Shown here piece after piece: positions 16,490 to 27,100 of a stretch of DNA of 64,000 bases. Origin of the DNA: ZC4RG30 sp963726085. GTDB taxonomy: Bacteria > Pseudomonadota > Gammaproteobacteria > Steroidobacterales > Steroidobacteraceae. Location: assembly GCA_963726085.1 (NCBI GenBank), contig CAVSAR010000007.1, positions 248,001 through 312,000 on the forward strand, given 5' to 3'. The first letter of the stretch is position 1; the number at the start of each line of letters is the position of its first letter. The position numbers and the translations under genes were made by a program. Under the pieces are notes generated by a model. The model was not told where the DNA came from, made no database searches, and saw only the letters and a list, made by a program, of their open reading frames with translations.

Positions 16490-19003
16490 TCAGAAACTCT
16501 TGCCGATCGTCAGGAACCACTCACGCGGCGGACCGGGCTGGGCATTGACGTTCGGATAACCCAGTTCCTGATAGATGAAGAAGTTGCGGAAGTAGTAATG
16601 ATCGAGCAGGTTGGTTGCACCTATCGCCACGTTCACGTCGTGCGCGTCGTTCTGGTAGCTGATGCGCAGATTGACGAGCGTGTAAGGGTTCTGGTTGTAG
16701 GTTGTGGAGATCGCGCTGTAGGCAATAGCACCCTGGTAAAACGCGTCCAGCCGCGGCGTGATCGAACCACCCAGCCCCGGGGTCTCGAAGTCGTACTGCA
16801 CACCCGCGCTGCCGGTCCAGTTGGGGATACCCAGCAGGCCCTTGTTCACGCGGGTGGCCGCATTGAGGTCCGCGGAATCAAACTGCTGGTAACCCACCGA
16901 CATGTCCATCGAGAGGTGTTGCAGGGGCCGCGCCTGGAGCTCCATCTCTGCGCCGCGAACCTTGCCCGGCGTGTTGAGGTAGTAGGTGCGGCCGATGCAG
17001 GTGTAGCCGGCGACGCCGCCCGCGATTTCCGCCGGCGTGCGCGCCCGGCAGGTGGTGGAGCCTTCGGGGCCGCCCACCAGCGGGATCGTTACCGAATTGC
17101 CCGGGTCCGGCACGCCGGTTGAGCCGATGCGGTATTCCTGGCCGGACACGCCAGCCGGGCGCGTCTTGTAGTCGGTGTAGAACACGTCGCCATTGATGCG
17201 CACCTTGCGGTCGAACAGGTCGGTCTTGATCCCCAGCTCGTAGTTGAGGATATCGTCGCCGGGGATCTGCGTGACCTGGCTGGGTTGTAGCGGACGCGAA
17301 TTGAACGACGGCAGGCGGAAGCCCGTGGCCGCCGACGCATAGACCATGGTGTAGTCCATCAGCTGGTAGTCGGCGCCCAGCTTCCAGTCGAAGCGCGAAT
17401 CCTTGGGCTCGACGTCAAAGACGATGTCGCCGCTGGGAGCCTGCTCGGAGCGGTTGCGGTACTGCACCGGCTTGGCGTCATCCGAGTAGCGACCGCCCAG
17501 GGTGAGGTTGAGCTTGTCGATGGGCTTGACGGTCAGGTTGACGTAGGCCGCCTTGCTCTCCGGCTCATACAGGTTGTTCTGGAAGCGCTGCAGGTTGTTG
17601 TAGGGGGAGGCCAGCGCCGTATGCACGAATCCGTGCCCGCGGTAGTAGAACAGGCCGCCCGTCCAGTCGATGAGGCTGCCGGTGCCGGTCAGGCGCACTT
17701 CACCGCTGGTGTGGTCTTCGCCGGTGTTGTTGCGCGTGTTTTCCAGGGCAATTGGCGAGTCGTCCACGTCGAACGAGAACACGGTGTCGATCTTGCGATA
17801 GCCACCCACCAGCGTCAGGTCGATGCTGTCGGTGATGCCGTATACCGCCTTGGCCGAGAAGCCCCAGTTGAGCACCGGGCTATAGGGGGTGTAGCGGAAT
17901 CCGCCGCGCGTCGGCGTGCCATTGTAGAAGGGCGCCCCCGGGATGACCGTGCCGGCAGCAATCGGGTCGCCGTAGGTGGCGTACGTCGTGTACTTGTCAC
18001 CGGTGACGAAGCGATTGTCGTACGCGAATGTCGGGCCGCCCGGGGCGGTATAGGTGTTGGTAATGTTGCGCAGCGAGGCATTGTTGTTGGCGGTGGTCGC
18101 ATTGACGTTGAGCAGCACGTCCGCCACGCCGGAGGAATTGTCCTGGGACCAGTCGCCGGTCAGCGTGATCTTGAAGCGATCGCTGGCCTTCCACAGGAAC
18201 TGGCCGCGCACCGCGTCCAGGTCTTCGCCGCCCAGTGTGCCGATGGTGCAGTTGTCAGGCGTGTAGTCCGGGGTGTTGACCTTGAGGCCTTCGGAGAACG
18301 GGAAATTGCCGGCCAGTTGCGGCGTGCCGCGCTTGATCATCTCGCAGCGGAAATCCAGCCGCTTTTCGTAGCCGTCGCGGCGCCTTGACAACCCGGTCAC
18401 ACGCAGCGCCATGGACTCGCCGATGGGCAGGTTGAACCCGCCGCGCAGGTCGTGGCGGTTGTAGGCGCCCAGCGTTGCCTCCGCATAGGCCGAAGGGTCC
18501 ATGCTGGGCTGCTTGCTGACGATGTTGATGGCGCCGGCCAGCGCGTTGCGGCCGAACAGCGTGCCCTGCGGCCCGCGCAGTACTTCCACGTGGTCCAGGT
18601 CCAGCAGGTCGAAGCTCGACCCGAACAGCAGCGGGTAGTAGACGTCGTCGATGTAGAAGGCGACGCCCGGCTCGGCCGCCAGGTTGCTGTCACCCTGCCC
18701 GATGCCACGAATGAAGGCCGTCACGGCCTTGCCAAAGGCGCCCTGGGCGTCGCGGAACGTGGCATTGGGCACGATGAAGCCCAGGTCCGCGGTATCCACC
18801 AGGCTGCGCTCTTCCAGCGCCTCGGAAGTGACCGCGGTAATGGCGATGGGCGTGACCTGGAGGTTGGTTTCCTGCCGGGTAGCCGTGATGGTGATCTCCG
18901 TCAGCTCATCCTTGTCCTTGGCGGCTTCGGCAGCCTGCACGGAAGAAAGGGCGACGCTGACTGCGATGGCGACGAGCGATGTGGAAACAAACCGAGTACG
19001 CAT
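16490..19003 (-). CDS. TonB-dependent outer-membrane receptor
   Basis: An 837-aa receptor with a signal peptide (MRTRFVSTSLVAIAVSVALSSVQA). The TonB box region EITITATRQ precedes the plug domain (VTPIAITAVTSEALEERSL, GIGQGDSNLAAEPGVAFYID, VEVLRGPQGTLFGRNALAGA). A 22-strand-type barrel follows, ending WFLTIGKSF with terminal Phe. The plug is of the general Xanthomonas/Sphingomonas catabolic type rather than the siderophore type. Context (AAHS symporter downstream, divergent GntR regulator, LigI-like hydrolase) suggests uptake of an aromatic or lignin-derived molecule. No STN signalling domain is present, so it is a transporter rather than a transducer. Confidence 0.93.
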   Translation of the reverse strand: MRTRFVSTSLVAIAVSVALSSVQAAEAAKDKDELTEITITATRQETNLQVTPIAITAVTSEALEERSLVDTADLGFIVPNATFRDAQGAFGKAVTAFIRGIGQGDSNLAAEPGVAFYIDDVYYPLLFGSSFDLLDLDHVEVLRGPQGTLFGRNALAGAINIVSKQPSMDPSAYAEATLGAYNRHDLRGGFNLPIGESMALRVTGLSRRRDGYEKRLDFRCEMIKRGTPQLAGNFPFSEGLKVNTPDYTPDNCTIGTLGGEDLDAVRGQFLWKASDRFKITLTGDWSQDNSSGVADVLLNVNATTANNNASLRNITNTYTAPGGPTFAYDNRFVTGDKYTTYATYGDPIAAGTVIPGAPFYNGTPTRGGFRYTPYSPVLNWGFSAKAVYGITDSIDLTLVGGYRKIDTVFSFDVDDSPIALENTRNNTGEDHTSGEVRLTGTGSLIDWTGGLFYYRGHGFVHTALASPYNNLQRFQNNLYEPESKAAYVNLTVKPIDKLNLTLGGRYSDDAKPVQYRNRSEQAPSGDIVFDVEPKDSRFDWKLGADYQLMDYTMVYASAATGFRLPSFNSRPLQPSQVTQIPGDDILNYELGIKTDLFDRKVRINGDVFYTDYKTRPAGVSGQEYRIGSTGVPDPGNSVTIPLVGGPEGSTTCRARTPAEIAGGVAGYTCIGRTYYLNTPGKVRGAEMELQARPLQHLSMDMSVGYQQFDSADLNAATRVNKGLLGIPNWTGSAGVQYDFETPGLGGSITPRLDAFYQGAIAYSAISTTYNQNPYTLVNLRISYQNDAHDVNVAIGATNLLDHYYFRNFFIYQELGYPNVNAQPGPPREWFLTIGKSF

Positions 19004-19122
19004 AAGCTGGTGACCCCTGTGAAATCCCGTCGAGACCCGCGCGTGGCAAGCGCAGGCAAGTGACAGGAAGCTAGTGGGGCCACGAGCTGAAAACTTGCCC
19101 GCAGCGGCACATCAAATTGAAT

Positions 19123-19135
19123 GTTGAACTACAAC
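19123..19135. promoter_or_regulatory. Candidate operator GTTG-N5-CAAC between receptor and GntR gene
   Basis: GTTG and CAAC arms (19123-19126, 19132-19135) flank AACTA in the divergent region between the TonB receptor and the GntR-type regulator. A preceding TTGAATGTTGAA forms a short direct repeat. GntR-family regulators often bind short inverted repeats at their own divergent promoters. Assignment is by position only. Confidence 0.33.
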
Positions 19136-19176
19136 TGATCGCGCAACGCACGGGGGATGCGTATATTTGGCACGCC

Positions 19177-19944
19177 ATGCCCAGCCCAGTCCGCCTGCAA
19201 CGCCGCGCCAAGGGACCCTCCGACCGCAAGAAGCGCGTTGCCGGGCCGAAGGGCGGCAAGCACGGCGCCAAGCCCGAGGACGCGCCACGCGCGGGGCGCC
19301 TGCTGCCACGTTCGCAGGGGTTTGTCGAAGAGGTGTTCCAGCTGATTCGCGCCGACATCATGTCGCTGCGCATTCCGCCGGACACGCGCATTTCCATCGA
19401 CAGCCTGGTGCGCGAGCTGGGTGTTTCCCAGACACCGATTCGCGAGGCGCTGAGCATGCTCGAGGCCATTGGCCTCGTCACCAAACGCCACTTTGTCGGC
19501 TACTGCAGCGCGCCGCAGCTCAACCGCCAGCAGCTGGACGAGCTCTATGAAGTGCGGCTGCTGATCGAGCCCTACGCGGCACGTTGCGCGGCGGAACGCA
19601 TGAGCGGTGCCGACCTGCAGAAACTGCGGGCGCTGGCGCAGAGCATGCTGCCGGGGGAGTCGCGCACCTCCTACGACCGGTTCGCCGACCAGGATTCCGA
19701 GCTGCACAACATGATCGCCCTGGGCAGTGGCAACAAGCTCATCCAGGAGTCACTGGCGCGCCTGCACGCCCACCTGCATATCTTCCGCCTGCGCTTCCAC
19801 AGCGAGGTCACCAAGGAAGCCTATACCGAGCACGCGCGACTCATAGAGGCGCTCAGCCGACGCCGTCCGGCCGACGCCGAAGCGGCCATGCGCGCCCACA
19901 TCGAGAAGTCCTACCAGCGACTTGTGCCCTTCGCGCACGCCTGA
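19177..19944 (+). CDS. GntR-family transcriptional regulator, FCD (FadR) subfamily
   Basis: A 255-aa regulator. An unusually basic, Lys/Arg-rich N-terminal extension of about 45 residues (LQRRAKGPSDRKKRV...) precedes the winged helix (VFQLIRADIMSLRIPPDTRI, LVRELGVSQTPIREALSMLE). The all-helical FCD ligand domain follows with ELYEVRLLIEPYAARCAAER and an AHLHIFRLRFH metal/ligand segment. FCD regulators usually repress and respond to a carboxylic acid. It diverges from the TonB receptor and probably controls the receptor/MFS operon. An alternative ATG at 19117 would add 20 residues; I prefer 19177 because the operator-like repeat then lies outside the gene. Confidence 0.88.
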   Translation: MPSPVRLQRRAKGPSDRKKRVAGPKGGKHGAKPEDAPRAGRLLPRSQGFVEEVFQLIRADIMSLRIPPDTRISIDSLVRELGVSQTPIREALSMLEAIGLVTKRHFVGYCSAPQLNRQQLDELYEVRLLIEPYAARCAAERMSGADLQKLRALAQSMLPGESRTSYDRFADQDSELHNMIALGSGNKLIQESLARLHAHLHIFRLRFHSEVTKEAYTEHARLIEALSRRRPADAEAAMRAHIEKSYQRLVPFAHA

Positions 19945-20009
19945 TCAGCGCGCCCCGCGAGCCCGCCGCGCCCAATTGGTTATCACCGCGACCCGATTGC
20001 GCCCGGGGT

Positions 20010-20042
20010 TTGACAACTTCCGGAACATATCCTATAGGATAT
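20010..20042 (+). promoter_or_regulatory. Promoter with a 16-bp palindromic operator before the AraC-type gene
   Basis: A consensus -35 TTGACA (20010-20015) is followed after 17 bp by TATAGG (20033-20038). That hexamer is embedded in the perfect palindrome ATATCCTATAGGATAT at 20027-20042. A protein bound to the palindrome would block the -10 region. It lies 33 bp before the araC-type start. The binding protein is unknown. Confidence 0.6.
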
Positions 20043-20074
20043 AGGCATAAGTCCAAGAATCGGGGGAGGAGGGC

Positions 20075-21079
20075 ATGGAGACCTACAACGCGGCCAGCCT
20101 GTCGGGGCGAACCAAGGCCGCTGCCTGGAGCCGGCTGTACTCATCGCGCCTGGATCAGGTGGATGTGACCCAGGCCGATCGCGACCGCTTTGATGCCGAA
20201 TTCCGGGTCGGTGACCTGGGCCCGATCCGCGTAGTGCGCCTCAGTTGCAGCGGCAGCCGCATCGATCGCCAGCTGCAGCACATTGGCCAGGATACGGTGC
20301 GGTTCTACTCCTTCATCCTGCAGGCGCGCGGCACCGGATCCCTTGCGCACTACGGGCATGACACGTTGCTTGGCGCCGGGGACATCACGCTGTGTGACAG
20401 TGCCGCGCCGCATTCGCTGCACCTGGGCGAAGGGTCCGAAGTGGTGATGCTGCGCGTGCCGGCGCGCCTGCTCAAGGAACACCTGCCGTCACCCGAGTAC
20501 TTCTGCGGCCGGCGCCTGCTTGCCGCCGAGGGGCTCACGCACACCGTCGCGGCCGTGGTGCTGAGCCTGTGTGCCCAGCTGGAACGTGGGCTGGCCCCCG
20601 GGGTGCAAGACCGGGTCTCGCGACACCTGCTGGACCTGATTGCCACATCCTATGCCATTGCCTTTGAGGCCAAGATCACCGCCTCGTCGATCGTCAGCGG
20701 CCGCCATGCCAAGGCGCGCCTGTTCATCGAGCAGCACCTGCGGGACCCGGAGCTGACTCCCTGCTCCATTGCCAGCCAGCTCAAGCTGTCCTCGCGCTAC
20801 CTGCGCATGATCTTCGCCACCAGCAATGAAACCGTGTCGGCGTACATACTGCGCCGGCGCCTGGAGGAGTGCGGCCGGCAGCTGGCGGATCCACAATGGA
20901 GTGGCCACTCCATCGCCGAGATCGCCTTTGCCTGGGGGTTCAATAGCGCCTCGCACTTTACGCGCAGCTTCCGCGATCGCTATGGGGTGTCACCGCGGCT
21001 GTATCGTCGCGGCCAGCTCAGCCAACAGGCGCACAGCCGTTTCCTGCAGTCTCCTGCCGCGCAGTCTATCGCCTGCTAG
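20075..21079 (+). CDS. AraC-family transcriptional regulator
   Basis: A 334-aa regulator with an N-terminal AraC-binding-like ligand domain (about 30-190; GPIRVVRLSCSG, YSFILQARGTGSLAH, LLGAGDITLCDSAAPHSLHL) and a C-terminal double helix-turn-helix (about 220-320). The second HTH reads SIAEIAFAWGFNSASHFTRS followed by FRDRYGVSPRLYR. This domain layout is shared with FeaR/CbdS/XylS-type activators of aromatic catabolism. The ATG follows GGAGGAGG. No catabolic gene lies immediately downstream on its strand, so its target may be the neighbouring aromatic cluster or a distant operon. Confidence 0.9.
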   Translation: METYNAASLSGRTKAAAWSRLYSSRLDQVDVTQADRDRFDAEFRVGDLGPIRVVRLSCSGSRIDRQLQHIGQDTVRFYSFILQARGTGSLAHYGHDTLLGAGDITLCDSAAPHSLHLGEGSEVVMLRVPARLLKEHLPSPEYFCGRRLLAAEGLTHTVAAVVLSLCAQLERGLAPGVQDRVSRHLLDLIATSYAIAFEAKITASSIVSGRHAKARLFIEQHLRDPELTPCSIASQLKLSSRYLRMIFATSNETVSAYILRRRLEECGRQLADPQWSGHSIAEIAFAWGFNSASHFTRSFRDRYGVSPRLYRRGQLSQQAHSRFLQSPAAQSIAC

Positions 21080-21174
21080 GCACTGCGCCGCGCCAACTGC
21101 GTTCCTGCTCACGCGCGTTTCGGAGATTTCAGTAGCACTTTCGCTGGCGCACTGAGGCCTGCGCAAGTTGCCGG

Positions 21175-24100
21175 TCAACGCTTGACGTTCAATCCCCCGG
21201 ACACAATGGTGAGGCCCAACCTGGGCGCGTGCAGGTCCGGCAGCGCCGCGTTGGTGTAGCCGGGGGCGACGGCCTGCGGATCAAACCGGGCCCAGGGTTC
21301 GTATGCGGGCGGGCGCAGCTGCGCGGTCACCGTGAGCACGCCATCCACGTACGCGATGGTGTAGTTGCTGGAGTTCTGTCCCAACGGCGTAATCGGGTAG
21401 GTGCCCTTGGGGGATTCGAACGTCGCCGGCGTGGTGAAGCTCAGGGTTCCACCCAGACTGGCGGGCGTGTCGCCACCCACGAGACCTGTATACGTCGCCG
21501 TGAAATCCGGGTTATCCGTCCTGGCCGGGCGCTGCGCGTCGTCGGCAACGATCGACAGCGGCGCGTGCAGGATCACGCCCGCAGTACTGCTGGTGTACGT
21601 AATCGTGTAGTTGGCGCCGCTATTGCCGTCGGCCATCAACAGTCCGCTGGGGGTCAGCGTCTTGCTGTTGCCTGCATTGCGATCGTCGAACACCTGGGTT
21701 GCGGCGGTTCCCACCGGATCGTAGGCCGTACCCGAGACCACCGGGGCGGCGCTGGACGCGGTCGTGCCGTTGTAGACGCGGGCATCAGGCTGTGCCGTCA
21801 CTGCCAGTGGCGCAGGGGCGATCACGCCAGCGGTGTTGTTGACGTAGCTGATTGCATAGTTGGCGCCGCCGTTGCCGTCAGCCATCAACAGGCCGCGGGC
21901 GGCAAGGGTCTTGCCGGTGCCCGCATTACGATTGTTGAACGCCTGGGTCGCGGCGATGCCGACCGCGTCGTAAGTGGTGCCGGTCAACACCGGTGTCCCG
22001 CTCGATGCAATGGTTCCGTTGTACACCCGCGTGTCGGCCTGTGCGGTCACGGTCAGGGGTGCCGCAGTTATGACGCCCGCGGTGTTGTTGACGTAGCTGA
22101 TGGCGTAGTTGGCGCCGCCATTGCCGTCGGCGATCACCAATCCGTTGGCCGTGAGATTCTTGCCGGTACCGGCATTGCGGTTGTCAAAGCTCTGGGTCGC
22201 CGCCGTGCTGGTCACATCGTAGGTGGCGCCCGTCACCACCGGCGCGACGCCGGATGCGGTGGTGCCGTTATAAACCCGCGTGTCCGCCTGTGCGGTGACG
22301 GTCACCGCGGCCGGGGTAATGACACCCGCGGTGTTGCTGGCGTAGCTGATGGCGTAGTTGGCACCGCCATTGCCGTCATTGAGTACCAGGCCCGCTGCGG
22401 TCAGCGTCTTGCCAGTGCCCACATTGCGGTCGTCGAAGCTCTGCGTCGCCGCGGTGCCGATGGCATCGTAGGTCGCTCCGGTTAACACCGGAGCCACGCT
22501 CGATGAGATGGTGCCGTTGTATCCGCGGCTGTCAGGCTGGGCGGTGACGGTGAGGGCCGCTGGGGTGATGACGCCAGAGGAGTCATTGACGTAGCTGATG
22601 GCGTAGTTGGCGCCGCCGTTGCCATCGGCCAGGACCAGGCCACTGGCGGTCAGGGTCTTGCCGCTGCCGGCATTGCGGGTGTCAAACGCCTGGATCGCAG
22701 CCGTTCCCACGGCATCGTATGTCGCGCCGGTGACGAGCGGTGCGCCACTGGAGGCGGTCGTGCCGTCATAGACGCGACTGTCCGTCTGCGCCGTCACCGT
22801 CAGTGGTGCCGGCGTGATCACGCCGGTGGAGTTGGCTACGTAGCTGATGGCGTAGTTGGCGCCCGCATTGCCGTCATTCAGGACCAGTCCGCTTGCCGTC
22901 AGGGTCTTGCCCGTGCCGGCGTTGCGGGTGTCGAAAGTCTGGACGGCTGCGGTGCCGACCGAATCATAGGACGCGCCAGTGACCACAGGGGCCACGCTGG
23001 AGGAGTTGGTGCCGTTGTAGATGCGGCTATCGGTTTGTGCGGTCACCGTCAGGGCTGCCGGCGTGACCACGCCGGCAGTATTGCTTACGTAGTTGACTGC
23101 GTAATTGGCGCCGCCATTGCCGTCATTCATCACCAGGCCGCTGGCGGTCAACGTCTTGCCGACGCCGGCGTTACGGTTGACGAACGACTGTGTCGCCACC
23201 GTGCCAACGGCATCATAGAAGGGGCCGATCATCACCGGCGATACACTGGAGGACGTCGTGCCGTTGTACACACGGCTGTCGGCCTGCGCCGTCACGGTCA
23301 GCGCTGCCGGGGTGATCACGCCGGCGGTGTTGCTGGCGTAGCTGATGAAATAGTTTGCGCCACCATTGCCGTCGTTCATCACCAGGCCGCCGGCGGTCAG
23401 CGTCTTGCCGGTGCCGGCATTGCGGTTGTCAAAGGTCTGCGTTGCGGCAGTACCCACCAGGTCGAAAAGGGTCCCGCTGATGGCTGGCGCCGCTGCGGAC
23501 GTGGTGCCGCCATTGTAGGCGCGGCTGTCGGCCACCGCGGTGACAGTCAGTGCCGCTGGCGTGATCACGCCGGTGGTGTTGTTTGCGTAGCTGATGGAGT
23601 AGTTGGCGCCACCATTGCCGTCGTTCATCACCAGGCCGCTGGCAGTCAGGGTCTTGCCGATGCCAGCATTGCGGGTGTTGTACGTCTGTACCGCGACACT
23701 GCCGATTGTGTCGTAGAGCGTGCCGCTGACCACAGGGGCTACAGATGAGGCCGTGGTTCCGTTATAGACGCGGTTGTCAGACTGGGCTGTGACGATCAGG
23801 GCCGCTGGCGTGATTGCCCCGGTGGTGTTGCTGACGTAGCTGACCGAATAGTTGGCGCCGCCATTGCCATCGGCCATCAATAGGCCGCTGGCGGTCAATG
23901 TCTTGCCAGCGCCGGCATTCTTGCTGGCAAATGCCTGTGTGGAGACGGTCCCGACCGCGTCGAAGGTAGCTCCGGACAGCAGTGGGGCGGCACTGGAGGC
24001 CGTGGTGCCGTTGTAGCCGCGGCTGTCGGTCTGTGCGGTCACCGTCAGCGCTGCAGGTGTGATCACGCCAGCGGTGTTGGTGACGTAGCTGATGGCGTAG

Positions 24101-27100
24101 TTGGCGCCGCCGTTGCCGTCGTTCATCACCAGGCCGCTGGCGGTCAGGGTCTTGCCCACGCCCGCGTTGCGGTTGTCGAAGGTCTGGGTCGCTGCCGTGC
24201 CGACGAAATCGTAGGTTGCGCCGGTGGTCACCGGTGCCGCGCTTGAAGCAGTTGTGCCGTCGTAGACGCGGCTGTCCGCGTGTGCGGTCACTGTCAGGGG
24301 CGCGGCAGTGACGGTGCCGATGTTGGCCGCGGCGGAGGCCGAGGACAGCCCATACCCGTACACCGTGGCACTCCCATTGGTCGCCGCGGCAGTAATGCCG
24401 GTGGCGGTCACCGATTTGGCCGTGCCGACGTTCTTGTTGTTGTACGTGGCGCCGGTCGAACTCAATGTCACCGCATCGCCATCGACTGCGCCTGCAGCCG
24501 AGAAGTTGGCGCCCAGCAGTGTCGCAGCCGTGGACGCGTCATAGACCTTGCTGGCGGTGCCAGTCAGGCTGGGCGTGATCACGGGCGCAAGGGTGTAGAG
24601 AAAGCCATTGCCGGTGGCCTGGGCGACCGGGGTAACGCCAAAGGTGGCCGCATATTGCTTGAATGCGTAGGCCAACAAATTGCGATTGTCGGGCGTCGCA
24701 CCGGCGAACGGATTGGCGTTGCTCGACCAGACCAGCCAGCGGCCGTTGGTCGCGGTGAGGGCCGATGCCCCGGCACTGTTGACGAACCGGCTCCCCGACA
24801 AGACGATGGCGTCGCCGGCGCCAGCCGCGCTGACGGCGCCGGCCACGTTCACGGTGCCGGTTGCACGAACTGAAAGGGCCCCGCTCAAGGTCGAAGCATT
24901 GAGGACGATGCTGTTGGCATCGCGCAGCGTGACGTTGCCGGCGCCGGAGGCCGTGACGGAACTGAAATCGTTTGCCGCATTGCTGGCGGTCACACTGCCA
25001 GGCCCAGTTATCGTCAGGGTGTTGGGCGCCGTCACGACACCGCCCAGCGTCAGGGTCGAAGCAGCGGAGGTCGTGCCGATACTGCTGGCGCTGGCCTGAG
25101 TCACCGTGCCGGCGACGGATGCCGCGCCCGTGCCCGTCAGCGCACCGGCGCCGGCCACTCCGGCACCGTTGAGTGTGATCGGCTCGGCCGCCAGCGCCAC
25201 GTTGTTGATGTTGAGCGTCGCACCGGCGGTCACCGTGGTGGCGGCTGCCGTGGTGCCCAGCGCGTTAGCGTTGGCGGCAACGAGGGTGCCTGTAGCGATG
25301 CTGGTTGCGCCGCTGTAAGAATTGTTGCCCGACAGGGTCAACGATCCGGTGCCGGCCTTGGTCAGTCCACCGGTGCCACTGACCACCCCGGAGAATGTCG
25401 TCGACGTATTGTCGCCACCGGAAGTAAGTGTTGCGGTGCCAAGGGCGATATTGCCTGCGCCAGCGATCGAGCCCACGGTGTCCGAGAAGGTCGCAAGGTT
25501 CAGTGTCGCGCCCGAGGCCACTGTTACTGCGCTGACGTCGGAAATACGGTTTGCGGCACCCAGCTGCAGGCTGCCAGCGTTGATGGTGGTCGCGCCGGCA
25601 TTGGTCAGTGCGCCCGTCAGTGTCGTGGTGCCTATCCCCTGCAGGACCAGGTCACCGAAGCTGGAAACGGCGTTGGCAAAGGTCACCGCATTGTTGCGAT
25701 TGAGCGTGAGAACACCCAGGTCGACCACGGCACCGGTGCCCAGGGCCCCCGTGGCGCCGCCATTGCCCACTTGCAGGGTCCCGGTGCGGATGGTCGTGGC
25801 GCCGGTGTTTGCGTTGGCACCGGTCAGCGTCAGGGTGCCGGCGCCGAGCTTGGTCAATGCACCGGTGGTGGCCGTGCTGGCGCCGCCAACCGTTAGGTTG
25901 GTGGAGGCATTTACCACATCGATGGAATCGACTGTCCCGGCCGTCAGCGTGTAGTTGCGGTCGGTGGAGGCCGTGGCGCCGGTGTATTGCAGCGTACCGC
26001 CGCCGAGCACCAGGTTGGCCGCCGCATTCCCCGAGGCGCCGATGCTGCTGGTGGCGCCGCCGTTGGCCAGCGACGAGACGCCCAGGATGCCGGCATTGAC
26101 CGTGGTGGCACCCGTGTAGGTATTGGCCCCCGTAAGCGTGACCGTGCCTGCCGTGAGCTTGGTCAGGCCGCCGCTGCCACCGAGGATTGCACTCACGACA
26201 CCATTTGAAACCGACGTGCTGGTGGGGCTGAGCACGCCGCTGGTGCCGGCGATCGTGCCGTTGGTCAGGGTCACAGCGCCGACGGAATCTGACGAGGCGC
26301 CGATGTCGAGCGTTCCGCCGTTGACGGTCACGCCGCCGGTAGTCAGGGCGTTGTTTGCACCCAGGGCCAGCGTACCGGCGGTAACCGTATTGAGCCCGGT
26401 GTGCTTATTGGCACCTGACAGCGTCAGCGTGCCGGGCCCTGCCTTGGTCAGCGCCCCGTTGGTGGCGGTGCTTGCACCGCTCATCGTCAGGTTGGTCGCG
26501 GCATTGGCCACGAAAATGGAGCTGGTCGTCCCGGCCGACAGCGTGTAGCTGCGATCCGTTGCGGCAGTGGCGCCGGTGTATTGCAGCGTGCCGCCGCCCA
26601 GCACCAGGTTGGCTGCCGCATTGGTCGAGGCGCCGATGCTGCTGGCGCTGCCGCCATTCGCCAGCGTGCCGGCACTGAGCGTTCCGGCGCTGATGCTGGT
26701 CACCCCGGTGTAGGTGTTGGTACCGGTGAGCGTCAGCGTGCCGGCGCCGGCCTTGGTCACTCCGCCGAGGCCGCTGATCAGGGCGGCGACGGTCAGGTCG
26801 TCCACGGCCACGCCGTTGGCTATGGTGAACGTGCGGGTTGCTGCGGAGGTCAGGTTGCCGCTGATGCTGGCGCCGGTGGTGCCGCTGCCGTTGGCATTGA
26901 GTGCCACGTTGCCGCCCAGGGTCAGTACACCCAGGCCCGTGGCCACGGCCGCGCCCGAACTGGCGCCACTCTCAAGGGTCAGGGAGGTAACGGTGTGGCT
27001 AAAGCCGTTCAGATCCAGTGCGCTGGAGGAGCGCAGCGTCATGGCCTGGGATGCAAATGAGTTGGCGACGCCGGCGCGCAGCGTGCCGGAGTTGACGACG

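Noticed and set aside
16202..18388. Plus-strand frames of 250-306 codons opposite the TonB receptor and MFS genes.
   Set aside because: They mirror the minus-strand coding frames, which have clear signal peptides, plug and barrel motifs; the antisense translations have none.
21559..24297. Regularly spaced repeats considered as a CRISPR or satellite array.
   Set aside because: The period is 249 bp with no short identical repeats and unique spacers. The repeats encode in-frame 83-aa protein units.
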